From Ruminococcus flavefaciens (lineage in GTDB: Bacteria; Bacillota; Clostridia; Oscillospirales; Ruminococcaceae), in contig DFJW01000061.1 of the NCBI GenBank assembly GCA_002373775.1, positions 1 to 64,000 of the forward strand: a stretch of DNA of 64,000 bases, given 5' to 3'. Of this stretch, positions 1 through 7,385 are shown in pieces. Under the pieces are notes generated by a model. That model did no database searches. It worked only from the letters and a program-made list of their open reading frames with translations, and was not told the origin of the DNA. The position numbers and the translations under genes were made by a program. The number at the start of each line of letters is the position of its first letter. Within the stretch, counting starts at the first letter, position 1.

Positions 1-1
1 G

Positions 2-991
2 AAGAGTATGGAGAATGATTTAAGCGAAGAATTACAAAAAATATTTGAAGAGAGTGATGCTGATTATATAGTACTTGAAGAGTACATAGAAGGTATTTCT
101 TTACTTGATTATCTTAATGAAGTAGGACCACTTGATACTGATGAAGTGGTTGATATTGGTATTAAACTTTGTAATATTTTAGAACAACTGCATAGTCAAA
201 ATCCGCCGATTATTCATAGAGATATTAAGCTAGGTAACATTATTAAAAAGTTTGATGATGAAATATTTCTTGTTGATTTTGGCGCAGGTCGTATTAAGAA
301 AGATGATGATAATATGAAAGAACATGACACGTACATGCTTGGTACAGAAGGATATGCAGCGCCTGAACAGTTTGGCTTTGGTGTATCTGATGAGCGTGTT
401 GATATCTATGCATTAGGTAAGGTTATGAATACGCTTTTACTTGGGAAGAATTCAAATAATGTTATTATGCAAAATCCACTTACATCGATTATCAGCAAAT
501 GCACTTTTATGGATAAGGATGTAAGATATAGTTCTGTTGAACTTTTAAGGAATGAGCTAAAGGGATGCATTAAGGAGTATGAAGAATGTACTGGGGAGAA
601 GGTTAGTAAAGATAATTCTAAATATGATGAGAATTCTCATAATAATGAAGATAGGATTTGGAATGATGGAAGACCCGATTACTTTATAAATGATGAATAT
701 AATCCAAGCCTTCCGGTTATAGAAGAATGTTTTTGTACACGTTGTGGAGATATACTTAATAAACAGATTGGATTTGATCCAAGAAATAAAAGTTGGGTAT
801 GTACTAAGTGTGGTCAGCTTCTTTTTGGTGAAGAAGGTGCACCGAATACTGAAAAGTATCCTGATGTATCCTGGTATTGTGATAAATGTGGAGATTACTT
901 AAATCTTCAGGAAGGATTTACTGATACGTTAGGAAGTTGGAAGTGTCATAGATGTGGCTATGAAAATATGATAGATGAAGAACATATGTGA
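2..991 (+). CDS. Serine/threonine protein kinase with C-terminal zinc ribbons (5' partial)
   Basis: The reading frame is open to the window edge, so the N-terminal lobe (glycine loop, ATP lysine) lies outside. Counting from the first ATG at 8, the catalytic HRD is at residues 70-72 followed by IKLGN, DFG at 90-92, and a GT..GYAAPE activation-segment end near 115-124, so the C-lobe looks intact. After the kinase fold come two CxxC...CxxC zinc-ribbon repeats (from about residues 237 and 287) sharing the pattern C..CG..LN.Q.GF. No transmembrane segment or PASTA repeat is visible in this part. Role inferred: cytosolic Hanks-type signalling kinase; the PASTA lipoprotein downstream could belong to the same pathway. 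The substrate is unknown. Confidence 0.85.
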   Translation, partial: KSMENDLSEELQKIFEESDADYIVLEEYIEGISLLDYLNEVGPLDTDEVVDIGIKLCNILEQLHSQNPPIIHRDIKLGNIIKKFDDEIFLVDFGAGRIKKDDDNMKEHDTYMLGTEGYAAPEQFGFGVSDERVDIYALGKVMNTLLLGKNSNNVIMQNPLTSIISKCTFMDKDVRYSSVELLRNELKGCIKEYEECTGEKVSKDNSKYDENSHNNEDRIWNDGRPDYFINDEYNPSLPVIEECFCTRCGDILNKQIGFDPRNKSWVCTKCGQLLFGEEGAPNTEKYPDVSWYCDKCGDYLNLQEGFTDTLGSWKCHRCGYENMIDEEHM

Positions 992-1023
992 TAGTAGCAT
1001 TTTGATACTATATAATTTATAGC

Positions 1024-1047
1024 AAATTGCCACTAATATGGGGCAAT
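1024..1047. repeat. 24-nt hairpin repeat, copy 1
   Basis: Identical over 24 nt to 3295-3318. It folds as a short stem, TTGCC paired with GGCAA, around an AT-rich loop. It lies just after the kinase gene. No other copy was noticed in the window. Confidence 0.7.
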
Positions 1048-1153
1048 ATTGAAAATCAATAATATATATAATAATTGTTGAATAATTAAACAAATATTGA
1101 TTTGTATCAAATTTGTATGGTTATTGGATTATTAGTATGTTATTGGGTAGATT

Positions 1154-1606
1154 ATGATAGAGAAACAGACAAGTGAACTAAACAAGGTTTTAGCCCACAC
1201 ACATGTGGAAGAATTTGCTGATTTTATAGATAAAAATAAAGATGCCTTTATAAAAGATACTGCGTTTAGAGAATACTTTTCAAAACTATTGAAAGAAAAG
1301 AAAATTAGTCGTAGAGAGGTTTTTATTGAGGCTGATATTTCTGATAGATATGGATATAAACTTCTTTCGGGAGAGAAGCATACAAATCAACGTGATATGA
1401 TTTTAAGAATCTGTTACGCAGCTCAGTTTTCTATTGATGAAACGCAGATGGCGCTTAGATTATATAGACTTCCTGAGTTGTATTCAAGGATACCAAGGGA
1501 TGCATTCTTTATAGCGTGTTTCATTGAAAGACCAGGAAATATTAATGAAGTTAATGAATTACTAGTGAAGAATGGATTTGATGCGATATTAAAGGAAGAT
1601 GTATAA
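1154..1606 (+). CDS. Small helical (HTH-like) protein, paralogue of 6709-7206
   Basis: 150 residues, no signal peptide or membrane segment. The core FREYFSKLLKEKKIS followed by RREVFIEADISDRYGYKLL resembles an XRE-type helix-turn-helix, and the stretch RYGYKLL...NQRDMILRICYAA is shared with the protein at 6709-7206 (RYGYKLL...NKRDIVFRIAYAA). It sits between the kinase and an AAA ATPase; the second paralogue follows the other ATPase, so the family seems linked to these modules. DNA binding is inferred from the predicted helices only. A TTGAT-N4-ATCAA inverted repeat at 1097-1110 upstream could be an operator. The ATG at 1154 has a weak ribosome site (ttgggtag). Confidence 0.75.
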   Translation: MIEKQTSELNKVLAHTHVEEFADFIDKNKDAFIKDTAFREYFSKLLKEKKISRREVFIEADISDRYGYKLLSGEKHTNQRDMILRICYAAQFSIDETQMALRLYRLPELYSRIPRDAFFIACFIERPGNINEVNELLVKNGFDAILKEDV

Positions 1607-1639
1607 AGACTAGTGAGTGGAAACTTGCTGGTCTTTTTT
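1607..1639 (+). terminator. Rho-independent terminator
   Basis: AGACTAG pairs with CTGGTCT (one G-U), followed by a T run. The sequence closely resembles the terminator at 3235-3268, so the ATPase gene is flanked by near-identical terminators in direct orientation. Confidence 0.75.
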
Positions 1640-1683
1640 GTTGCTGAAAATTTGAGTTTTATGTATATTTTATTTGAAATGTA

Positions 1684-1711
1684 TTGATTTTATTTGTGTT
1701 TGAGGTATAAT
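1684..1711 (+). promoter_or_regulatory. Sigma-A-like promoter of the first AAA ATPase
   Basis: TTGATT at 1684-1689 and TATAAT at 1706-1711 with a 16-nt spacer. The -10 box abuts the large palindrome, so the transcript would start inside or at the edge of it. Confidence 0.5.
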
Positions 1712-1757
1712 AATTTTATCTAATCACGATTAGACTAATCGTGATTAGATAAAATTA
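1711..1757. repeat. Perfect 47-bp palindrome in the ATPase leader
   Basis: Arms 1711-1733 and 1735-1757 are perfectly complementary over 23 bp around a single central A. Each arm itself contains CTAATC-AC/GT-GATTAG, so the hexamer GATTAG or its complement occurs four times. It lies between the promoter and the start codon of the ATPase at 1778, fitting either an operator for two dimers or a very stable 5' mRNA hairpin. Confidence 0.9.
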
Positions 1758-1777
1758 CAATGATATGGGTGATGTAT

Positions 1778-3220
1778 ATGTTTATAGGTAGAGAACAAGA
1801 ATTAAGTTTTTTAGAGGAAAAATATAAATCAAAAAAAGGTGAATTAGTTGTTTTATACGGTAGGAGACGTGTTGGAAAAACAGAAACATTAAAGGAATTT
1901 TGTAAGGATAAACCAAATGTATTTTATTCATGCAAGGAGGTTTCTGACAGACAGCAATTAATAAGTTTTTCAGTCAAATTATTAAAGGAAGATATACCAG
2001 CTTCCAAATATATAAATGAATTTGCTGATTGGGAAGAGGCTTTTAAGGCTGTTGTTGATTTACCGTATGGGAAAGAGAAAAAACTGTTGATTATCGATGA
2101 ATTTCCATATATGTGTAAGGGTAATTCTAGTATTATGTCTATATTGCAGAATCTTTGGGATAATGTTTTGAAAAATGAAAACGTTATGATTATTGTATGT
2201 GGCAGTTCTATGAGTTTTATTGAAAAGGAATTGTTAGCTGAAAAGAATCCTTTATATGGAAGAGCAACAGGAATTTATAAAATGGATGCTATGTCATTTT
2301 ATGATGCGATAAAATTCTTCCCAAATTATTCAGAGCGAGATAAGGTGCTAGTATATGCAATACTTGGGGGAATTCCACATTATTTAAATCAGTTTTCACC
2401 GGATTTATCACTTGAAGATAATATAAAAAAGAATATTTTGTCAAAGGGATCCGTTTTATATAGTGAAGTTGAATTTATGCTTAAGCAAGAACTACGAGAA
2501 ACACAATTGTATAATTCAATAATTGAAGCAATTGCATATGGTAATAGTAAATTAAATGATATAAGTAATAAGTCATACATTAATAATGCTTCTAAGGTAA
2601 GTGTTTATTTAAAAAATTTAATTGAACTAGAAATAATAAAACGTGAGTTTTCTGTTGATGTAAAAGATAAAGAAAAAGTGAATAATAGTAGAGGTATATA
2701 TAAAATAACAGATAATTATTTCAGATTTTGGTATGCATTTGTTTTTAATAATATATCTGAATTAGAAAGTGGAGATGTGGATGGTGTATATGAATATGTA
2801 ATAAAACCGTCTTTAAATGATTTTGCGGCTCAAACTTTTGAAGATATTTGCTTGGAATATATGCGTGCAAAACAGAGAAAGAATGAATTACCATTTAGAT
2901 ATAATAAAATCGGTAGGTGGTGGGGAAAACTTACTAGAATTAATGATGGGAAAAAGGAAACGGTAGAAACTGAAATAGATATTTTAGCAACAACTCAGAA
3001 ATCAAATAAATGTATAATAGGCGAATGTAAGTTTAAAAATAAAGCATTTTCTTATAAAGAATACATGGATACTGTTTCAAAAAATTATGCAGACAGTGAA
3101 AAATCAGAACTATATTATTTTCTATTCTCAGCAAATGGATTTGATAAAAAGATAGAAAGTGAAGCATTGAATAATAACAAAATAATACTTGTAGATATAA
3201 AGGAAATATGTAAGGGATAG
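1778..3220 (+). CDS. AAA ATPase with C-terminal DUF234-type nuclease-like domain
   Basis: 480 residues from the ATG at 1778, chosen because GGTGAT lies about 5 nt upstream and family members usually begin MFIGRE; the frame opens at 1760. Walker A is GRRRVGKT (28-35) and Walker B LLIIDEF (acidic pair 107-108). A middle winged-helix-like part is followed by a C-terminal domain with EID (399-401) and ECK (416-418), the D...ExK arrangement of the PD-(D/E)xK nuclease fold. This layout is known from the archaeal/bacterial ATPase (DUF234) family, whose members are mostly uncharacterised. No secretion signal. Transcribed alone from its own promoter through the 47-bp palindrome. A role in defence, mobility or nucleic-acid processing is conjecture. 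Confidence 0.85.
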   Translation: MFIGREQELSFLEEKYKSKKGELVVLYGRRRVGKTETLKEFCKDKPNVFYSCKEVSDRQQLISFSVKLLKEDIPASKYINEFADWEEAFKAVVDLPYGKEKKLLIIDEFPYMCKGNSSIMSILQNLWDNVLKNENVMIIVCGSSMSFIEKELLAEKNPLYGRATGIYKMDAMSFYDAIKFFPNYSERDKVLVYAILGGIPHYLNQFSPDLSLEDNIKKNILSKGSVLYSEVEFMLKQELRETQLYNSIIEAIAYGNSKLNDISNKSYINNASKVSVYLKNLIELEIIKREFSVDVKDKEKVNNSRGIYKITDNYFRFWYAFVFNNISELESGDVDGVYEYVIKPSLNDFAAQTFEDICLEYMRAKQRKNELPFRYNKIGRWWGKLTRINDGKKETVETEIDILATTQKSNKCIIGECKFKNKAFSYKEYMDTVSKNYADSEKSELYYFLFSANGFDKKIESEALNNNKIILVDIKEICKG

Positions 3221-3234
3221 GAGTGAAGATACAT

Positions 3235-3268
3235 TGACCAGTGAGTGAAAAATTGCTGGTCTTTTTTA
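3235..3268 (+). terminator. Rho-independent terminator
   Basis: GACCAG pairs with CTGGTC, followed by six T. Near duplicate of 1607-1639. Confidence 0.8.
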
Positions 3269-3294
3269 TTGTAAAAAAATAAAAAGTAATCGAT

Positions 3295-3318
3295 AAATTG
3301 CCACTAATATGGGGCAAT
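3295..3318. repeat. 24-nt hairpin repeat, copy 2
   Basis: Exact copy of 1024-1047 (24 of 24 nt), here directly after the ATPase terminator and before the lipoprotein gene. Confidence 0.7.
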
Positions 3319-3433
3319 AAAACACGTGTTTAAATACTATAATTAGAGTATATAAAAGTTACGAAAATTCAATGCTTTAAGCGAATAGAAGGAGGTGTCT
3401 AAAGGAGTAGTATTTAGAAATAATAATTTAAAA

Positions 3434-4237
3434 ATGGAGCATGTAAAAAGAGTTGGAATTAAGAAATTATTAGTAATTATTTTATCTTCATTTTTGGTTT
3501 TAAATTTGACGAGCTGTGGAACGGATGAAATGGAAAAATCGACAGAATTATCTTTGAAAGATAAGTTAAAAAATAAAGCAGGTGAAATTAAGGAAAAAGT
3601 GGAAGATAAAATTGATGAATTAGAGGAGGAGGCAGAGAGTAGAAAGGAAGAGAGAGAATCTAAAAAAGCTGAAGAGGCCAAAGAAGAAACTACTGAAGAA
3701 GTAACTACAGAGAAAGTTACTGTAAAGCAAGTTAAGGTTAAGGATTTAAGTGAATATAGTAAGAAAAAGGCTGAAAAATGGTGTAAAAAGCATAATCTTG
3801 GATTTGAATGTGATGAAGATTATAGTGACAAGGTTAAAGAAGGTAAACTTATTAGCCAAAGCATAAAGGCTGGGAAGCGCGTTGATGAGGGAACGACAAT
3901 AGAATTTGTTTATTCCCTTGGTAAAAAACCAACTAAAGAAGAATTAAATGCATTAAAAAAAGCGGAATCGTATTCAGAATATATGCATATGTCTAAGCAA
4001 GGAATATATGAACAATTAACATCTGAGTATGGAGAAGGATTTGAACCAGCTACAGCAAAATATGCGATAGAACACCTTAAAGCAGATTTTAAGAAAAATG
4101 CTTTAGAGAAGGCTAAATCATATCAGGAGGGTTTGGCAATGAGTAAGAATGCTATTTATGATCAGTTGGTGTCTGAATATGGGGAACAGTTTACACCTGC
4201 AGAAGCAAAGTATGCTATAGATCATTTGGATGATTAG
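3434..4237 (+). CDS. Lipoprotein with PASTA domain and two Ltp repeats
   Basis: Lipoprotein signal with basic N-terminus, hydrophobic core and lipobox LTSC, so it should be membrane-anchored on the cell surface. Then a Lys/Glu-rich coiled coil, a PASTA domain (from VKVKDLSEYSKKKAEKW to about EFVYSLG) and two tandem Ltp-type repeats of the form SY.E...MSK.GIY.QL.SEYGE.F..A.AKYAI.HL. PASTA domains usually sense muropeptides on PknB kinases; Ltp domains occur in surface lipoproteins, including the phage TP-J34 superinfection-exclusion protein. The ATG at 3434 gives a normal 28-residue signal but lacks a close ribosome site; GTG 3395 beside GAAGGAG is the alternative. Phage exclusion or wall sensing is inferred, not shown. 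Confidence 0.85.
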   Translation: MEHVKRVGIKKLLVIILSSFLVLNLTSCGTDEMEKSTELSLKDKLKNKAGEIKEKVEDKIDELEEEAESRKEERESKKAEEAKEETTEEVTTEKVTVKQVKVKDLSEYSKKKAEKWCKKHNLGFECDEDYSDKVKEGKLISQSIKAGKRVDEGTTIEFVYSLGKKPTKEELNALKKAESYSEYMHMSKQGIYEQLTSEYGEGFEPATAKYAIEHLKADFKKNALEKAKSYQEGLAMSKNAIYDQLVSEYGEQFTPAEAKYAIDHLDD

Positions 4238-4260
4238 TTAATATGAAGGAGGGGCAAAAT

Positions 4261-5223
4261 ATGAATAAATCTGTAAGAATGAGTTTGTTTAGTTTATTAT
4301 TTATATTTTTATTTAGTATAAATGTAAATGCATATGATGAAGATGATGGAATAGGTAATAATGATTCGGAGTATATGTATTCGGAGCCATGTGTGTACGA
4401 AAATTTGAGTGATAAGACTGTTTTTGAGATTGACGGGAAGGATAGTATAGTTATAAAAGGTCTTGAATATCAAAATTATATGGAATTTGAAGGGTATAAG
4501 AATAGAGCTGTTTATCATAGTTTTTTGTTCCAAGTTAGTGCCAAAAACTCGGGTGATAATCTTGAATTAAAGGTTCACACAAAAGAGGATGAAGATGATG
4601 AAGAGAGTTGTTGTGCAGATATATTAAAAAGAAATATAAAAATATTAAAAGGAAAGAAATATTTAAAATTAAAAAAAATAAATGGTGAATATTATCTTAT
4701 TGGTAAAAAAGAAGGGACTGCAATAATTTTATTAACGGCAAAAGTTAAAACTAGAAAATATGTATCTACAGTATATGATGAAGATATTGAATCGGAAAAA
4801 AGTACTACATATACAGAAGATGGTAAAATATATACAGTAACAAAAAAAGTTAAAGTGACTATTAAAGTTGGAGAGTTTGATGAGCTTTTAGTGTTAAAAA
4901 GAGATAAAAAAAATAATAAATTAACATTAACAGTAAATAATAAGACAAAAAAGAAGATTATAATATGTAAAGATGGAATATACGGGATACAAGAAGATAT
5001 AACAGAATATGAGCAAAATATATTAAAGCAATGGGTACCAGTATGGCATGGAGATATTAAGGAGTATTTTAAGGTTGATAAGAATATTATTATAAAACCA
5101 GGGAAAAAGAGAATAATTGAGTTTAAATGTAATAAATTAGAAAAAGAATTTGGAGTAGTATTACATTTTAAATATAAATGGAATGGGAAAAAAAGGAAAC
5201 GTAGTGGAGAGATAGTTTTATAA
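4261..5223 (+). CDS. Secreted protein of unknown function
   Basis: 320 residues from the ATG at 4261, chosen for the strong AAGGAGGGG upstream and because it starts a clear signal peptide ending near NVNA. It follows the lipoprotein gene by 23 nt, so the two are likely cotranscribed. The mature part is rich in Lys, Ile, Asp and Glu and predicted beta-rich (VTIKVG, LTLTVNNKTKKK, and a C-terminal IEFKCNKL strand pattern), with a segment resembling bacterial Ig-like folds (KGKKYLKLKKINGEYYLIGK). I recognise no catalytic motif. Extracellular or wall-associated location is inferred from the signal peptide. Confidence 0.7.
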   Translation: MNKSVRMSLFSLLFIFLFSINVNAYDEDDGIGNNDSEYMYSEPCVYENLSDKTVFEIDGKDSIVIKGLEYQNYMEFEGYKNRAVYHSFLFQVSAKNSGDNLELKVHTKEDEDDEESCCADILKRNIKILKGKKYLKLKKINGEYYLIGKKEGTAIILLTAKVKTRKYVSTVYDEDIESEKSTTYTEDGKIYTVTKKVKVTIKVGEFDELLVLKRDKKNNKLTLTVNNKTKKKIIICKDGIYGIQEDITEYEQNILKQWVPVWHGDIKEYFKVDKNIIIKPGKKRIIEFKCNKLEKEFGVVLHFKYKWNGKKRKRSGEIVL

Positions 5224-5241
5224 TTAAAATAGTATAATTCA

Positions 5242-5355
5242 AAAAGTCCTATGGATTTTGCAGTAGAATCTGCAAAAGTCATAGGACTTTTGCAATTATT
5301 CTTGCAAAAATGGCAGGACTTTTGATATAATAACTACAAAATCCATAGGACTTTT
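5242..5355. promoter_or_regulatory. Repeat array and promoter upstream of the second AAA ATPase
   Basis: A 22-nt inverted pair (5242-5263 and 5270-5291, two mismatches) is followed by two further right-arm copies. The three same-strand copies start at 5272, 5304 and 5336, exactly 32 nt apart, and each ends in AGGACTTTT. A promoter (TTGCAA 5302-5307, 18-nt spacer, TATAAT 5326-5331) is embedded: copy 2 fills the spacer and copy 3 covers the expected start site. The three-helical-turn phasing fits cooperative protein binding. Confidence 0.8.
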
Positions 5356-5372
5356 TTGAAGGAGAGGATTAT

Positions 5373-6689
5373 ATGTATAGAGAAATCATTAAGGATTTGT
5401 TGAAATGGAAGGATAAATCACGAAGAAAACCGTTATTATTAACTGGTGTAAGACAGTGCGGTAAAACATATATAGTTGAGGAATTTGCTAAGGAGAATTT
5501 TGGTAAGTATGTTTATGTCAATTTTGAGGGTAATGAAAAGTTAGTATCAATATTTGATTATGACTTAGACGTAGCACGTATAATAAAAGAATTAGAGTTG
5601 TATTTTAAAACAAAAATAGAGTCAGGAAAAACATTAGTATTTTTTGATGAAATACAGGAATGTCCAAGGGCAATTACTTCATTAAAGTATTTTTGTGAGA
5701 ATATGAGAGAACTTCATGTAGTTTGTGCAGGTTCATTATTAGGTGTTGCATTAAAAAGTGAAAACATTTCTTTCCCAGTTGGAAAGGTAAATAGAATGCA
5801 GTTATATCCTATGAGTTTTAAGGAATTCATTATAGCAAATGGACGTGAAGATTTAATTGAAACATTTGATAATTGGCCATCGGATAGGGTGATTCCTGAG
5901 TTATATTCAGAATCTATGCAAAAACTTTTGAAGGATTATTATATTGTTGGTGGAATGCCTGAAGTTGTGAAGACTTGGATAGAAACAAATAATATAGAAG
6001 AGGTTGAAGAAGTTCAAAAGGAAATATTAGATGACTATGCTGATGATTTTTCAAAGCATGCACCAATAAGTGAAGTGCCTAAGATTAGATGGATATGGGA
6101 TTCTATTCCTGTTCAATTAGCAAAAGAAAATAATAAGTTTGTATTTTCACATGTTAAAGAAGGAAAGAGATCTGCTGATTTAGAGGATGCCTTGCAGTGG
6201 TTGGATGATGCTGGATTAATTAAAAGATTATATATGGTTGAAAAACCAGAGGTACCATTAGCAGGATTTGCTGATAAAACATATTTTAAGGTATATATGT
6301 CGGATATAGGATTGTTAAGAGCAAAGTCAAAAATAGATGCTAATACTATAATGGAAGAAAAAGATTTATATATAAGATATAAGGGAGCATTTGCTGAGAA
6401 TTATGTTTTAAATGAGTTACGAGCAAATGCTGTTGAACCATTTTTCTGGAGATCAGGGAATACAGCAGAAATAGATTTTGTTTATGAATCTGAAGGTGAG
6501 ATTATTCCGGTTGAAGTTAAAGCAGCAGATAATACTCAAGCAAAGAGTTATAGACAGTTTTGTAAAAAGTATAAATCAAGTTTGGGTTTTAAACTATCGA
6601 CTAAAAATATAGCGCAAAATATGTGTGAGCAAACTAGAACATATAGTTTACCATTGTATTTAGCTTGGAATATGGATAACTATAAATAA
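5373..6689 (+). CDS. AAA_14 / DUF4143 family ATPase
   Basis: 438 residues; ATG preceded by GAAGGAGAGG. N-terminal AAA_14 module with Walker A TGVRQCGKT (24-32) and Walker B LVFFDEIQE (acidic pair 92-93), a conserved CAGSLLG sensor-like segment, and a C-terminal DUF4143 domain with AEID (365-368) and EVK (381-383), the D...ExK signature of PD-(D/E)xK nuclease folds. Proteins of this architecture are abundant in anaerobes and of unknown biological role. The gene is followed after 19 nt by the small HTH-like gene, so the pair probably forms one operon controlled by the 32-nt repeat array. It is not closely similar to the ATPase at 1778, although the overall design is parallel. Confidence 0.9.
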   Translation: MYREIIKDLLKWKDKSRRKPLLLTGVRQCGKTYIVEEFAKENFGKYVYVNFEGNEKLVSIFDYDLDVARIIKELELYFKTKIESGKTLVFFDEIQECPRAITSLKYFCENMRELHVVCAGSLLGVALKSENISFPVGKVNRMQLYPMSFKEFIIANGREDLIETFDNWPSDRVIPELYSESMQKLLKDYYIVGGMPEVVKTWIETNNIEEVEEVQKEILDDYADDFSKHAPISEVPKIRWIWDSIPVQLAKENNKFVFSHVKEGKRSADLEDALQWLDDAGLIKRLYMVEKPEVPLAGFADKTYFKVYMSDIGLLRAKSKIDANTIMEEKDLYIRYKGAFAENYVLNELRANAVEPFFWRSGNTAEIDFVYESEGEIIPVEVKAADNTQAKSYRQFCKKYKSSLGFKLSTKNIAQNMCEQTRTYSLPLYLAWNMDNYK

Positions 6690-6708
6690 CAAAAATTGAG
6701 GTGTGGCT

Positions 6709-7206
6709 ATGAACGAAAAAGAGACTAAGGATTTAGAAGATTTTTTGAGTAATCCAAATGAAAACTTTGAGACTTTCAAGAAGAACTTTGAAATTGATGA
6801 TGAACTTGAACCGTTCCATGTGTATGCCTCAGAGGTTATAGCAAGGAAAAGGGCAAAGGCAAAAGAAGAGGGGAAGAATTACAGGTTTTATAATAGTAAT
6901 CAGATTTTTATTAGAGCGAATATTAAGGAAAGATATGGATATAAACTTCTTGAAAGAAAGGATCAACTCGGGAATAAGAGAGACATAGTATTTAGGATTG
7001 CTTATGCGGCTGGTTTTTCGGTGCAGGAGGTTAATAGAGCACTTAAGTGTGCAGGATTTAGTCCTTTATATATTAAAGATAAGAGAGATGCTTTTTTATA
7101 CTATTGTTTTAAAACAAGGATAAATAGTTTTGATGTTGATAATTTAGATGAGAAGTTGATAGAGAATGGATTTGCTCCATTAGATACTGTTGGAAAAGAT
7201 ATGTAA
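6709..7206 (+). CDS. Small helical (HTH-like) protein, paralogue of 1154-1606
   Basis: 165 residues from the ATG at 6709 (GAGG 8 nt upstream; an in-frame GTG at 6703 has poorer spacing). The C-terminal half shares RYGYKLL, a Gln/Asn-rich turn, RDI.FRIAYAAGFS and a final LIENGFAPL with the protein at 1154 (LLVKNGFDAIL). The first half is acidic and predicted helical. It lies 19 nt behind the DUF4143 ATPase. A DNA-binding or adaptor role for the ATPase module is inferred; no catalytic residues are visible. Confidence 0.75.
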   Translation: MNEKETKDLEDFLSNPNENFETFKKNFEIDDELEPFHVYASEVIARKRAKAKEEGKNYRFYNSNQIFIRANIKERYGYKLLERKDQLGNKRDIVFRIAYAAGFSVQEVNRALKCAGFSPLYIKDKRDAFLYYCFKTRINSFDVDNLDEKLIENGFAPLDTVGKDM

Positions 7207-7233
7207 AACTGGCCTTTAATAGGTCAGTTTTTA
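7206..7233 (+). terminator. Rho-independent terminator
   Basis: AAACTGGCCT pairs with AGGTCAGTTT (one G-U) and runs into T residues; it overlaps the stop codon of the preceding gene and ends the ATPase operon. Confidence 0.75.
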
Positions 7234-7269
7234 TTATGCAAAAAAAATTAAAATAAATTTTTGAAAAAA

Positions 7270-7315
7270 TGTCCGGAAAAGTATTTTTAAAACGTATAGT
7301 TAGTGAAAAAGATAA
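7270..7315 (+). promoter_or_regulatory. ECF-type promoter P1
   Basis: TGTCCG at 7270-7275, 17-nt spacer, CGTATA at 7293-7298, then GTGAAAAAGATAAA. Nearly identical to P2 at 7997-8042, indicating duplication of the promoter together with the start of the membrane-protein gene. Confidence 0.7.
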
Positions 7316-7385
7316 ATAACGCGTGTTTATTTTTGAACTTAAAAAAATATAAAAATAAAATTATGTATGATAAGGAGAAATAAAA

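Noticed and set aside
4692..5282. 196-residue minus-strand frame over the secreted protein gene
   Set aside because: Low-complexity antisense frame in AT-rich DNA; the plus-strand gene has signal peptide and ribosome site.
5242..5355. CRISPR-like array
   Set aside because: Three copies at 32-nt period with short AT-rich gaps, embedded in a promoter, no cas genes; fits operators.
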